This document shows, piece by piece, positions 44,004 to 54,061 of a DNA stretch of 64,000 bases; position 1 is the first letter of the stretch, and each line of letters starts with the position of its first letter. The stretch is from Amblyomma americanum (taxonomy: Eukaryota > Arthropoda > Arachnida > Ixodida > Ixodidae): NCBI RefSeq assembly GCF_052857255.1, contig NC_135505.1, positions 56,269,868 through 56,333,867 of the forward strand, read 5' to 3'. The position numbers and the translations under genes are program-made. The notes under the pieces were generated by a model, which had not been told where the DNA came from, did no database searches, and worked only from the letters and a program-made list of their open reading frames with translations.

Positions 44004-44122
44004 CAGACGTTTGAAAGCCTCGGGTATATCTGAGTGACCAATGACACATGGCCAAATGAACGAGTAATGGACAACGGAAAACGGATACGTAATGGCATAC
44101 GGCCCCAGTTCTAGCGCCTTAC

Positions 44123-44403
44123 CGTGCTCACTGCGATGACGAAGGGGAAGTGCCGCACGTTCTCCTCGCAGGCGGCATGTTCAGTGGTCACGTTGACGTC
44201 GGTCAGGCGCAGCGGTGAAAGGGTGCCGTTGTACAGTATGTACCCATTTGCGGACACGTTTGGCACCGGGACGATCTCGCTTAGTGTGGCGCTCACCCTA
44301 TCCACGGCCGCTCGCAGCACAGCGAGTGCCTCGTGGATTTCCTGGTCGGTGCAATGGTCGTTCCGCGATGTGGTACGCAGCCAGCGGCTGGACACTGATG
44401 GAG
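44123..44403 (-). CDS. Internal coding exon of the probable secreted lipid-binding-type protein
   Basis: The exon is 281 nt. The acceptor CTTAACTTCGCAG ends at 44404 and the donor ACG|GTAAGG follows 44123. The first two bases complete a codon split by the preceding intron; then 93 codons run to the phase-0 end. The protein has an amphipathic helix-like stretch I-H-E-A-L-A-V-L-R-A-A-V-D-R-V and three N-glycosylation sequons (N-V-S, N-G-T, N-V-T), which suits a secreted protein. Joined to 34067-34429 it gives about 213 residues, the size of JHBP / mite group 7 allergen proteins. The signal-peptide exon must lie upstream (above 44403) and was not identified. Confidence 0.7.
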
Positions 44404-46340
44404 CTGCGAAGTTAAGCCAGTGTTTTGAGCATATTTAAAGCCGTTCTTAGACTCGTTTGGAGGGTTTTTTGCGGTATTACATCTATGTTTAACGTGCTTG
44501 CAATAAATTTAGCTGTCTTCATAAACCCAATAAATATTCAAAGCAACAAAATTAAACCGGAGAACATGCACAAAGCCGCATTTAAAGCTCACAGTTCCTT
44601 TAGCAGTCCCCATGTGGAGTTATTTATTTAGATTCCGTCGCATTATGGAGTGTCCAGTGTGATTGTCTTTTCGATAGAGCCGTTCATCTGATGTGAAGTA
44701 GGGTCGATAACCGCCGGTCATACAACCCTTTCCCAGAGCTGTGCCACACAACACCAAAAGATTGTCGCGGTCTCTGAACGGGCTCTTGGGTGTACAAGGA
44801 GCATTCGACTTTTGAGCCAAATTTTATAACTTGCCTACCACCTCCGGTTGAGCATTCCTTACTGTCTCCGTACCGTCCTCCTTCTACGGTAATCACTCTC
44901 GGGATAGTTCCAGCCGTAACTACCATCTGCTAGGTTTTCGTCTGCTTTCGTCATGTCCTCCTCCTTCCTCGATAACCTCCTCACTTCCAGCAACTCCAAT
45001 CGCAACCACCTCCCGGTTGCTCTGACCGCTATACTCCTACAAGTTTTACTACACCGACGCAAAAACAAGAAAGGGCGCTGAACAGCTGTCACCTCAAAAT
45101 GAGAATGACGCCTTTTATAAATATGCAACGGCAGATAACCAACTCAGTGCACTCTTTTTGAAGCCACACCGAGCCATTTTTCTCGCATCTCCAGGCCAGA
45201 TGCTCGCTGCGTTTGTACTTAGCTCCAAATTTTATGAAGGAGCTCAAACCCTCGTGGACGGACAGGTTCATTTCAGGGCAGCATTTCTTGAAAGAGTAAA
45301 TACACACTGAATTACTCGAAGTCCATGACCATCCTCCAGTATGCAGTCTATATTCCCTTGTCTCGCCTCAAAGCTTTAAATGAATTCTCAATTCCGTAAG
45401 CACCAGCTCTTGCGACGGGGGAACGGCTTTGCCTTCAGCGGGATGCGGAGATTGACGACATCCGCCAGAGCTGCAGGCGATGAAGTCCTGCCGCAGGGAA
45501 GTTTGTACCCGAACAGTCGCGCGTGAGGGTTAGTCCCCCCATTCAACTCCAGGGCGCATGATCAGTCTGCACCACCGAAAGCCCCGATCACTGCCATATT
45601 GTGATGAGCACTTACCCATTCCATTACTTTTACGCGTCATTCTTCACACCAAAATGCGCAGCAGCTCTTGTGGTTAGCCTCACGACTTTGTTAGCCCCCT
45701 GAGTGTCACGTTTGGCCAATGTTTGCCCTGCTGCAAGCCACTGCATGCACGTACGTCGTTGAGCACACCGAGCTTAGCCTACTGAGATTGCTGTCGCCCT
45801 CAGAATTTCTCATGGCACACAGCGCGGTGGTGGTGAACGCTGTCCTTAGGCCAGGCGCCCCAACTAAGGTAAACAAGAAACGCAAGCAGGACGCCGTGTT
45901 TTGATGTATGCGTCCATCCTTTACTCACATCCTTGCTAATAATGGTGAAAAAACTTAGAAATTTAAAGGCTTTCAATTCCACACAAGTTTCACGACCCAG
46001 CGGGCTTTAGGGGGAGGCACCCCGCGGCAGGCCCTAAGAGACCATATTCCTTGTCTCATGAGGCTTCGTATTGAAAGCATCACAAGTGCTTGCAAGCTCC
46101 CCTACCCTTTATGCACACGTAGATAAAATGCTTAATCCTAGCTTTGTTCAGATGTTCTGAATATTGGGTCATCCGTACTAGGCATATCCCTGTCCGGGCC
46201 CTAAAACAGACCTGTGAACGCCTCCAGTCCACGACACTTCTTTTTGACTGGATTGCAAGAGCCTGAAAGCTCCTCTAGTCACTTTGCACACTCAAGAAAA
46301 ATGCAGTCTTTGCTCTGTCCGGGCATTCTTGAATAGCGGG
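44404..46340. other. No confirmed exon; one minus-strand TATA-like site
   Basis: Upstream flank or intron of the host gene. Minus-strand frames at 44859-45128 and 45089-45307 were examined as candidate first exons. Neither starts with a signal peptide nor ends at a phase-1 donor. TATTTATAAAAGGCG on the minus strand (about 45108-45123) is a good TATA match without further support. Confidence 0.4.
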
Positions 46341-46345
46341 TCTTT

Positions 46346-46425
46346 GTGGCGAATTGGCAGGGTCTCCCCGACTTCCCTAAGGGGAACGCTATCGCGTGCA
46401 GGTTCGAACAAAACAACAAAGACAA
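46346..46425 (+). other. tRNA-like sequence
   Basis: TGGCGAATTGGCAGGG resembles box A, and GCAGGTTCGAAC resembles box B at tRNA spacing with a short variable arm. An 8-bp inverted pair, GTCTTTGT and ACAAAGAC, flanks it like an acceptor stem. The T-arm does not pair (CAGG against AAAAC), so a functional tRNA is unlikely. It is probably a decayed SINE head or pseudogene. Confidence 0.3.
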
Positions 46426-47504
46426 CCGACCAAAAAACGAAGCCGTATTTATAAATTAAAGGAAAAGAGCCGATACGAAACGAAAACAAGAAAATACACA
46501 CTCAACATGCGTACAACACTACAGAATAGAGGAAAGCGTTCACCAGGTACTGAGCGTCCCAGGTGAGGCGGAGATGCCTTGCAGGCAGGGCGGACGCGGT
46601 TCGTTGTAGTGCGACGCGTTGCTGCTCTTGCGTGGAACGAAGAAAGCGGCGCAAGGGAGCCAGCTGGCAGCAGGAACGGAGAGGAACACAGGGAGACGCC
46701 TGTGGTCTCCCGTCAAGAGCCCGAAGAACTTGGCAGCAACAGGAGAATCGTAGCCAGGTCCCGTTGGCGGCGTCACGAAACGCCGGAGGCTTAAAGCAGG
46801 CTATCCAAGAGTGCCTTTCGGCAGCACGGACCGTCAGTCCATCTACTGCCACCTCCACACTTGCAAGGAACGCAGGAGGCGTGCCTCGGTGATCCAATGG
46901 AGGTCCACGGCAGCACGGGCCCAAAGTCCGACGGCTGCCACCTCCACGCTTGAATGACACTTCCTCCACTGCGCTGTCTCCCTTCACACCTAGGTTTTCT
47001 GACACGCCACTCTGCGGTACTCGTGCTCGCCACGCTCTTCGTTGCTGTCGCCTCGCACGCACCATTCGCACGCGCACACGTGAAACGCTCGGCTGGCACG
47101 CGCAGCGCTCCACTGTCCAGTGCACCACTGTCGATGCACCGCGTTCAAAAATCCGCAGACAATTTCGTGCGTACATCACAGTACTACATGCTAGGGACAC
47201 CGTAGGAGGGCCCTCAAACACACCTGTAGGAGGCTTCCGCTCAGAAGGTTTCCTACTGGCTTGATTAAAAGGGCCTGGATGCTGCCCCACTGATTTTCCA
47301 ATCGTTGGAAACCAGTGTAATCGAATCGATTGACCCCCACAGCATCCAATGCTTCCGAGTAGCTTGATCTAAAGGGGTGGTCAGCGGCCTCAACCTTATG
47401 AAGAGGTTACAAAATTGATACGACACTGTGGTTGAGAGAATAAAAAAAGAGTCAATTTGAGGCAGCTTTTTTTTTCGAGGCTTCTTTCCTTCATCGTGAT
47501 GCCA
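46426..47504. repeat. GC-rich repeat region with an 89-bp internal duplication
   Basis: CGGCAGCACGG begins near-identical ~45-bp blocks at 46819 and 46908, each ending CTGCCACCTCCAC(A/G)CTTG. A further imperfect pair (GGATGCTG at 47277 and CAGCATCC at 47339) forms an inverted repeat. The minus strand is open for 262 codons (46502-47290). That frame is Arg/Cys-rich, spans the duplication and has no domain, so I regard it as a by-product of GC-rich sequence. Confidence 0.5.
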
Positions 47505-47635
47505 CGACACTGCCACCAGTTGGCCACAGCTAGCACCAAAAGACATGGAGGTTATGTTTTTGCAAACGCGCCCTGACAGCTTTTCTGGAAACGCTAAAGG
47601 TGAACGATATCTCGGTCTTTGGTTCCGCGATATAT
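47505..47635 (+). repeat. 5' LTR of the Gypsy element (about 130 bp)
   Basis: CTGCCACCAGTTGGCC, CTAGCACCAAAAGACATGGAGGTTA, CGCGCCCTGACAGC (trimmed) and GGTGAACGATATCTCGG align in order with 54074-54205. The LTR is short, as in some Mag-like Gypsy lineages. The primer binding site just after it was not identified with confidence. Confidence 0.7.
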
Positions 47636-47799
47636 TTTTGGTGGAGTGTGTTGGGTACTTTCCTCTCCTATGTCACACACCCATTCTCGCACTGCGGACC
47701 TCTGGCATGTGCTGGCTCCACTGACGAGCTCATCGTTTCCGTCGCCGAAACCTAGGAGTACCCCCTAGCAATATCTCGGCGCATGCCACTCGTCAAACC

Positions 47800-48990
47800 A
47801 TGCAAGGTACTAATTATTACGCCCTAAAGAACCCACAGGTACCGAAGTCGTTCCAAGGCACTCGGCTTGATGGCGTAGAATACTGGCTCGTTGAGATTGA
47901 ACGCGTCGCCTCGTTCTCTCAGTGGATGACGCCGTTAAGCTGCGGAACGTCTTCTTCAGCTTGGAAGAAGACGCTCGTACGTGGTACTAGAACCTTAAAG
48001 ACATTTTGACATCATGGAGTGAGTTCCGCCGTCGACTGCTCGAGATATACACCAATGCGGATCGTCGAGAACGAGCTGAGCGGGCTATGTAGTCCTGGAT
48101 AAGATGCCCAACGAGACGCCCATCATGTAGTTAGGTTGAGTTCAATTGAGATGTTGAATGCTACAGGTGGGGTTAGCCTTGCTTTATCTGCCGGCAATCG
48201 CTCCACCGCAGCGTCCCTTCTATAATAATAGTGGCCATCATGTATGTCGAAGACATGACGCAGGTTTTCCGGCGAGCTGAACCACTTATGTCGGAAACCA
48301 GAAAGCTATACCACTTAATGCGCAGAGTTGAAGAACAGCTTCTCGCTGGCCTCGGTGCCCTCCGGTACTGTCGCGGCGTTGTTGACGGCGGTGGTTACAA
48401 TAGAGCCACTCCTTCAGCAGCGTTCTACTCTATACAATAGGCCAGTACTTGCTGCTTCAGGCAGAGTCCTTCCCGGCATTCGGAAACAACACAGACCTTC
48501 ATCAGGACCTGATCCTCTCCATTATACGGGAAGAGCTCCAGAAGTTTTGCGGTGCGTCGCAATTGATGCTCGGCTCTCTTGCTAGCGTCATCAGCGAGAA
48601 GGCGCAGCATGTGATCAGACCTCGTTTCCTGGGTGACAAACCTCAACCGGCCTAGAATGACTTCCATCGCCCGACATACACTGACGCTCTGCGACACCCT
48701 GCCGCAGCTTCGGCTTCTTTTGTTCCCGACCATCACGTCCCGCTACCTTTTGTGCAACCGGCGCGGTACTTGCTTCATCATCGACCACCTCTGCGGAAGG
48801 CGAACGTCTGGCGTGGCCCAGATCAACGGCGTTCGTGCTTCCACTGTGGAGAGCCCCGGTCATCTATTCTGCAAGGGCCTATATCGTGAACTCGGCCTGC
48901 AGGGTTTCCCCGCCAACGCGCCCAGACCCCCATTTGGTCAACGACTCCGCGAGATTGAAGAGTACGTGGCCCTGCAGCGTCCGCCATCCT
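47800..48990 (+). pseudogene. Gypsy gag, frameshifted, with zinc knuckle
   Basis: Successive frames match capsid sequence of tick Gypsy-type gag. E-Y-W-L-V-E-I-E-R-V lies near 47870, then R-R-R-L-L-E-I-Y in another frame near 48030, M-Y-V-E-D-M-T-Q-V-F-R-R at 48241, and L-Q-K-F near 48537. A zinc knuckle starting C-F-H-C-G-E-P is at 48836-48880, followed by G-F-P-A-N-A-P-R-P. The third and fourth zinc ligands are disturbed by a frameshift and a loss. At least two in-frame stops (TAG near 47990 and 48090) and the LINE-tail insertion break the gene. Confidence 0.75.
48120..48244 (-). mobile_element. 105-bp tail of the I-type LINE inserted in gag, 10-bp target duplication
   Basis: CCATCATGTA occurs at 48120-48129 and 48235-48244. 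The insert between them matches 14553-14640 block by block: GTTGAGTT-type tail, GGGGTTAGCCTTGC, CTGCCGGCAATCGCTCCACCG. It is a severely 5'-truncated minus-strand copy of the family represented by 14540-20024. Removing it restores the gag reading across P-I-M-Y-V-E-D-M. Confidence 0.88.
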
Positions 48991-49190
48991 GAGAACGACG
49001 GCAGTCAAGATCGCCGTCACTTCGCCGACCATCTTCATCACCGGCCACCCAGTACTTCTCACGAACGGCGCAGGGCAATCACTGACCCGTCGCCGGGAAA
49101 GCTAAAGGCAGCGACCTGCGCGAGCGGGGTCACTAGAACTTGACGCGTTAAAATACCCCCCCTCCCCTCTCCCGGCGTGGTCGTCGGTTG
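48991..49190 (+). other. Gypsy gag-protease junction, decayed
   Basis: Several stops in all frames. No separate feature. Confidence 0.5.
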
Positions 49191-49560
49191 AGAGGAATTT
49201 CACGGCATCGACGGCCACAGCACTAGCACTTTGCTGGACGCCGGAGCCGATTTTTCAAGTTTAAGCAACAAATTGGCAGCTTTTAAAAAAAAATGGTTAC
49301 AACACCATGGCCTAGCCCCATGGCTGGTGGCCACATCATCACTCCGGTTGTGTCAGATCCGCAACTCTACGTTCGTTATTAGCTGCCTGGTTCTCCGTAA
49401 TTGTTCTCGTGACCTGAATCTCGGTGTTGATTTCCTCCGTGCGAATGGGGAACTTATTGATCTCTGACAGCGCAGAGTTACTTTTGCCATAGACAACGCC
49501 GATGACACTCTTGACACTTGCCCAGATCGCTCCGCCCTTCGAGTTTCTTCCGAGACTGTT
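49191..49560 (+). pseudogene. Gypsy aspartic protease
   Basis: G-I-D-G-H-S-T-S-T-L-L-D-A-G-A-D-F-S is readable, with the active-site region at 49237-49248. Family members have D-T-G-A there; this copy has D-A-G-A, which removes the conserved Thr or Ser. The frame is disrupted after S-L-S-N-K. The enzyme would process Gag and Pol in the particle; here it is inactive. Confidence 0.65.
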
Positions 49561-50262
49561 TAGAACCCGCCACCGGTCAGTGTCTTTTTTTTCAGTGTCG
49601 ACTGCGAAGGGCTTCTTCCCGGGACAGCAGTCGCCGAGGGCAATCTTTCACTGTTGCTGACGCATGACATTTGCTCGACCAGAAGCCCCGCCCACCTACG
49701 TAATAGTAGGTCCAAACTACTGGTTGCAAATTTCACAAACGAACCTTTGCACCTCTGCCGCTCCACAGCGATCGCGTTCGGCGACGAATTAGCCGATGTT
49801 TCTGAACGCTTTACGCGCGAAGCCTTGGGAGCTCAGAACATGTCTCTCAATCGCATTGACATCAGCGCAGGGCTATCACAGTTTCAACACCACGCTCTCC
49901 AAGCCTTACTACGTCAATACACAGCCTGCTTCGCGTCTTCTTCGAATGATCAACAGAGGGCCATTAAGAAACACGGAATCATCACGTGCGACAATGCCTA
50001 AAAAACCCCCTAAAAAACTTTCACCTAAAAAACTCGATGCCATCCAAACACAAGTAAAGGAAATGCTTAATGCCAGCGTTATTCCACCATCTCAGAGTCC
50101 GTGGTTGTCGCCTGTTGTCCTGCATAAGAAAAAGGATGGAACACCCGCTTTTGTGTAGATTACGGAATGTTGAACACCATAAATAAAAAGGACACATACC
50201 CTCTGCTCCGTATAGATGACTCGCTCGATAGACTTCACCGTGCTAAATATGTCCTCCCACAA
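49561..50262 (+). pseudogene. Gypsy pol: spacer and amino-terminal reverse transcriptase
   Basis: Frames at 49654-50001 and 49796-50158 carry the protease-RT spacer, then V-K-E-M-L-N-A-S-V-I and S-P-W-L-S-P-V-V-L-H-K-K-K-D-G-T, the start of a Gypsy reverse transcriptase. A shift at about 50150 leads into R-I-D-D-S-L-D-R-L-H-R-A-K-Y at 50210-50250. There the element is cut by an inserted LINE; the next residues (I-D-F-K-S-G-Y-W) appear at 52403. Confidence 0.8.
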
Positions 50263-51200
50263 CAATGGAAGACGGCAATCATTATTTTACTACAGAAGCC
50301 AGGGAAGCCTCCTCAATTGGCAAATTTGCGACCAATTTCCTTAACTTCATGTGTTGGGAAATTGATGGTGCATGTCGCCTAGACCAGACTCATGGGCGTC
50401 ATGGTGCAGGGTGATCTGTGGCCACATGAGATGGTCGGGTTCCAACCTCACGTGTGTACGCAGGACGTCGTGCTTCAAATCAAACATGACATAATAGACT
50501 ACGTCTAATGATGCGAGAGCCATTTCTTGGGGCTGGAGCTCACGAAAGCTTTCGGCAACGTGAAGCATGAGGCAGCCCTGGAAGGGCTGAACAAGGTTAA
50601 TGTAGGTACGAGGACATATCGGTACATTAGGGACTTCCTGACGGGCAGAACTGCCTGCATGAAGTTTCAAACGCTGGAATTCCCCGCAATTGAGCTAAGG
50701 TGTAAGGGTACGCCCCGGGAATCAGTGCTGTCTCCCTTATTCTTCATCGTGGCTATGAGAGAGGTCCCCAAGCAATAGTCAAAGCTCGAGGGATAAAAAT
50801 TTGGTATATATGCGGATGATATCACCCTTTGGGTCAACCGGGAACGTTATTCGGCCGTCGGAAGCCTGCTCGAGGCCGACATCGACATCATAGTCAAGTA
50901 CGCGGCCGAGAGAGGCCTAGCGTGCTCGCTGCAGAAATCATAATTGTTTATGTATAATCCGAAGCCCTTAATGTGCAAGCTACCGTCGGAGATCAAAATT
51001 AAAGTGGCGTGTAAGGAGCGTCCCTGCTGGCCACATATTCAGCGTACATCTTCAGCCGGGTGAGCTCCGCTACGCCGTATCTAGACTTGAAAGCGGTGGA
51101 AAAAGAAAAGGTTGAGTCTCTAATGAGAAAATGCCTAAAAAGAGTGCTGGGTTTGCCCATGTGCACATCCCCAGAGAGACTGATGGCTCTGGGGGTACAC
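50263..51200 (+). pseudogene. Nested LINE reverse transcriptase
   Basis: Readable in three frames: L-R-P-I-S-L-T-S-C-V-G-K-L-M near 50325, L-E-L-T-K-A-F-G-N-V-K-H near 50530, T-P-R-E-S-V-L-S-P-L-F-F near 50710 and I-Y-A-D-D-I-T-L-W with the catalytic Y-A-D-D at 50809-50820. The usual F-D-N-V in motif A is F-G-N-V, so one catalytic Asp is lost. Stops at about 50380, 50505 and 50776 confirm decay. It is a different LINE family from the element at 14540-20024. Confidence 0.78.
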
Positions 51201-51389
51201 AACACACGGGAATAACTGCCAGAGGCAGTGCGATCCTCTCAAATGGAGAGACTTAGCACCACGAGGACAGGAAGAGCGATTCTGACTAAAGTAGGAATAA
51301 AACCGGATAGGGGTCCCGCGGAAAAAGGTGTAGGTAGATAGAAAAGCCAGACAAAATGTGATTATTCTCCCCCCCCCCCCTGCCAAAAA

Positions 51390-52145
51390 ACATGCACCCG
51401 GAATATAACGAACAGGGGAGGCAAAGACGAGCCGAGGCATTAGAAACTAGTTTCGGCAAAATTTCGAAACATGAAGTGTCCTATGTAGACACGTTGGAAG
51501 GTTGTGGCGGGGTTACGATGCCAACGTTCATCCGCGGCCGGGAAAGTCCCATGACAGCTTCCACTTTGCGCGGGGCGGAGCATAGAAGTTGGCGAGGAAA
51601 CGCGATTTCGTTAGCTTGCGTTGGAACGGCAGCGAAGTTTGTCATCAGTGACAGCAAAACTGCCATACAAATTTTTAGCAACCGAAGGATCTCACCCTTA
51701 GCGGCCAGAATCCTAGGCCAGAGAAAGTTGTATAGGAAAATTCAAATAAATTGGACTTCGGCGCACGAAGCCGTCCCAGGCAACAAGGCCGCCCACGAGC
51801 TGGCTAGAGATCTCTACCGCCGAACCTCTACAGGCCTCCCCCCCCCCCCCCCCCCCCCCCGATGATCGAGGGAGCGGAGAGCGCATGGTGAAATATGGGG
51901 AGATCAAGCAGCATTATAGATTGGAACGTAGACTGGTACCTCCACCGGACCTGAAATTAGACAACATACAAGCCTTCGCGTGGAGGCGACTCCAAACTTA
52001 TACGTATCCGCACCCGGTTATGGCGAACGACGTGTTCACCGAGGCCAGGAGCTATAAATGTAATCTCTGGCGCAAGACGGACCCTCGACCACATAATATG
52101 GGAATGTCCGTACACTCCCGGGGGGACATAAAATATAGACAGTAG
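51390..52145 (+). pseudogene. Nested LINE RNase H and carboxy terminus
   Basis: The frame 51392-51865 holds S-Y-V-D-T, F-V-I-S-D-S-K-T-A-I and W-T-S-A-H-E-A-V-P-G-N-K-A-A-H-E-L-A. The acidic residue of the last motif is preserved only partly. After the poly-C tract (51838-51860), the frame 51885-52145 continues with A-F-A-W-R-R-L-Q-T-Y-T-Y-P and a single Cys in C-N-L-W, a relic of the carboxy-terminal knuckle. Confidence 0.7.
51838..51860 (+). repeat. Run of 23 C
   Basis: Homopolymer C tract in the nested LINE. A second run of 12 C is at 51369-51380. Both lie in coding-derived sequence, so they arose by expansion after insertion or are assembly uncertain. Confidence 0.9.
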
Positions 52146-52402
52146 TGACACCTGGGAGACCCTGCAGCGCAGCTGGGACCCTGAGCTTCAGTTCCTGGTC
52201 CTCCAGCTGGCTCTCTGTCCTGTCGTTTGCGCTGTAGTTATGGATCATCGTAAACACCAACTCGCCCAACAAATGCTTTTGTCGAACTCAAGACATCCCA
52301 GCCTGCATCTGATGCGTTGGCACCCTCCCCCTGACCTGCGTGTCGGGAGGTAGGTAGATCACTTTATTCGTTGGCCATTAAAGTTCATTCCATCCATCCA
52401 TC

Positions 52403-52885
52403 CCCGATTGATTTTAAGAGCGGGTACTGGCACGCTGAGGTTGATGATTGGGACGGGGAAAAACTTCGTTCATTACTCCCGATGGTCTATATGAATTTTA
52501 GGTGTTGCCCTTCGGTCTCTGTTCAGGTCCAGCGACGTTTCAGGAAATCATGGGTAGTGTCCTTCCTGACCTCAAATGGCAAATCTGTTTAGTTTATCTC
52601 AATGACGTGGTCGTGTTATCGGAAACCTTTGACGGCAATCTTGAACGACTGTGGACTGTATTAGATGCTCTGCGTTTGGCATTTTAACGCTCAAGCCTGA
52701 AAAATGCAACTTTGGCTACGAACGATTAGAGTTTGTCGACCACGTCGTGAGCGCCAACGGTGTCGACCCAGATCACAGCAAAACTGCCTCTGTAGCCGAA
52801 TTTCCGGTTCCTACTGCACAGAAAACACTCAAACGTTTCCTTGGTCTCTGCGTCTTTTACCGTTGCGCCTACTACAGACTTTTCC
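52403..52885 (+). pseudogene. Gypsy reverse transcriptase, remaining part
   Basis: Resumes with I-D-F-K-S-G-Y-W-H-A-E-V-D, the motif with the first catalytic Asp, then P-F-G-L-C-S-G-P-A-T-F and L-V-Y-L-N-D-V-V-V-L-S at 52590-52620. The last motif should be Y-L/I-D-D; here it is Y-L-N-D (52595-52606), so a catalytic Asp is mutated. L-K-P-E-K-C-N-F-G follows, then F-L-G-L-C-V-F-Y-R. The sequence jumps at about 52885 directly to integrase; the whole RNase H region is deleted. Confidence 0.82.
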
Positions 52886-53740
52886 TAGCATACCTCTGGT
52901 CCTTTGGGATATACAATCACCCTCGCTCGAGTGAGCCAGGCCTATTATTCGCGAAAACTTGCTGCCACTACCCGCCGCTATTTCCGAGGTTGCCGTGTAT
53001 GCAAACACCGCAAGTCACCACCCCTAAAGCTCGCCTGTTTGCTCCAACCAATCGCACCACCTCGCACACCAAGTCGGCATGGATCTTATGGGCCCACTCT
53101 CTGTATCGTCGACCGGCGATAAGTGGACAATTGTCGTGACTGACTGTCTGATACGCTATGCGAAAACCAAGGCGATGTTGCGTGGCACATCGTCTGAAAT
53201 CGCGCATTTCTTCATGTACCGCATTGTTTTACTAAACGAAGCCTGTCCTACGTTCATCACCGACCGAGGAGCGGCTTTCAGAGTGGAGCTCATGCACGAG
53301 GTATTTAAGCTTTGTCACACGAGTCATCGGAAGACTACTGCTTACTACCAGCTGTCAAATGGGCTCACCGAGCGATTCAACAAAACCATAGCGGACATGC
53401 TTTCAATGTAAGTAAACGTTTAGCATAGGACTTGAGACGAGATCCTTCCGTACGAAACTTTCGCACACAATGTGCCCGTGCAGGAAACGATGCACTTTAC
53501 GCCATTTCGGCTCGTTTATGGGCGTCATGGGCACGCAATGCTGGATATCATGTTTCCGTGCTCTACCGACGACTGGTCGTTCATGCCGCACGCCGAGGAA
53601 TTTTTCCAGAACGCTGAGGAAGCCCGCAACTTGCACGCATGCACATCAGGCGGCAGCAGGGAGCAGATGCACGCCGCTACAACCAACTACACCGACATGT
53701 CTACTACCGACCCGATGACCAAGTGACGGTATGGACCCCT
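52886..53740 (+). pseudogene. Gypsy integrase
   Basis: The first readable part, C-R-V-C-K-H-R-K-S-P-P, is the end of the zinc-binding domain; its His pair is lost in the deletion. The core (frame 53079-53411) has M-D-L-M-G-P-L, I-T-D-R-G-A-A-F and N-G-L-T-E-R-F-N-K, so the D, D and E of the catalytic triad are present. After a stop at 53409 and a frameshift, the carboxy part follows with L-V-Y-G-R-H-G-H-A-M-L-D. It would insert the DNA copy into the genome; here it is broken. Confidence 0.82.
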
Positions 53741-54060
53741 GTCTCTCGCGCAGGCTTGTAAGAGAAATTCTTATGCCGCTACTTTGGCCCCTACAGAGTG
53801 TTGCGTCACATCACAGAAGTGACTTATGAAGTTCTGCCCGGCGGGTTCGTGCAAAGTACGTGCCGTCGTCGATCCATGCCTGAAGTGCTGCACGTACTCC
53901 GTATGAAGCCCTTCTTCAACACTAACTTAAAGCGCTTCCCCATCTTTTTTTTTTGTCGTACGGAACCCGTTTGCCTTCTGTCATTTTGTCCCTTCGTTTT
54001 TTGTTGCGTTACCCTTTCTACTAGGTAGTAGCGCCTTGATAGTTTTAAGCTTTTTTTTTT
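53741..54060 (+). pseudogene. Gypsy pol terminus with GPY/F-type module
   Basis: Y-F-G-P-Y-R-V-L-R-H-I-T at about 53775-53810 matches the GPY/F module at the end of many Gypsy integrases, followed by V-L-H-V-L-R-M-K-P-F. No chromodomain is seen. The remaining ~120 bp before the polypurine tract is T-rich and non-coding. Confidence 0.7.
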
Positions 54061-54061
54061 A

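Larger units (their letters stand above)
34430..44122 (-). other. Phase-0 intron of the host gene, about 9.7 kb
   Basis: Bounded on the minus strand by GTAAGG at 44122-44117 and by the acceptor ending AG at 34431-34430. Both exon edges fall between codons. It is filled with mobile elements: a CR1/L2-like LINE (36880-39780), Tc1-like DNA (38105-38420) and a MITE-like element (43780-44003). Confidence 0.65.
50258..52402 (+). mobile_element. 5'-truncated LINE (I-superfamily, RNase H-bearing) inserted in the Gypsy reverse transcriptase
   Basis: Begins inside ORF2 at about W-K-T-A-I (50265) and runs to a 3' end of CATTCCATCCATCCATCC (52385-52402). The ORF2 domains are described separately. It contains a 23-base C run and, near 52212-52275, a stretch matching the fold-back tail at 4301-4360. 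No convincing target duplication was found at the two junctions with the Gypsy element. Confidence 0.8.

Noticed and set aside
44859..45128. First exon of the host gene
   Set aside because: A TATA-like site lies upstream on the minus strand, but the frame has no signal peptide and no donor in the required phase.
46502..47290. 262-codon minus-strand open frame
   Set aside because: Longest frame outside the LINEs, but it is Arg/Cys-rich in GC-rich DNA, spans an 89-bp internal duplication, has equally open frames on the other strand and no domain.
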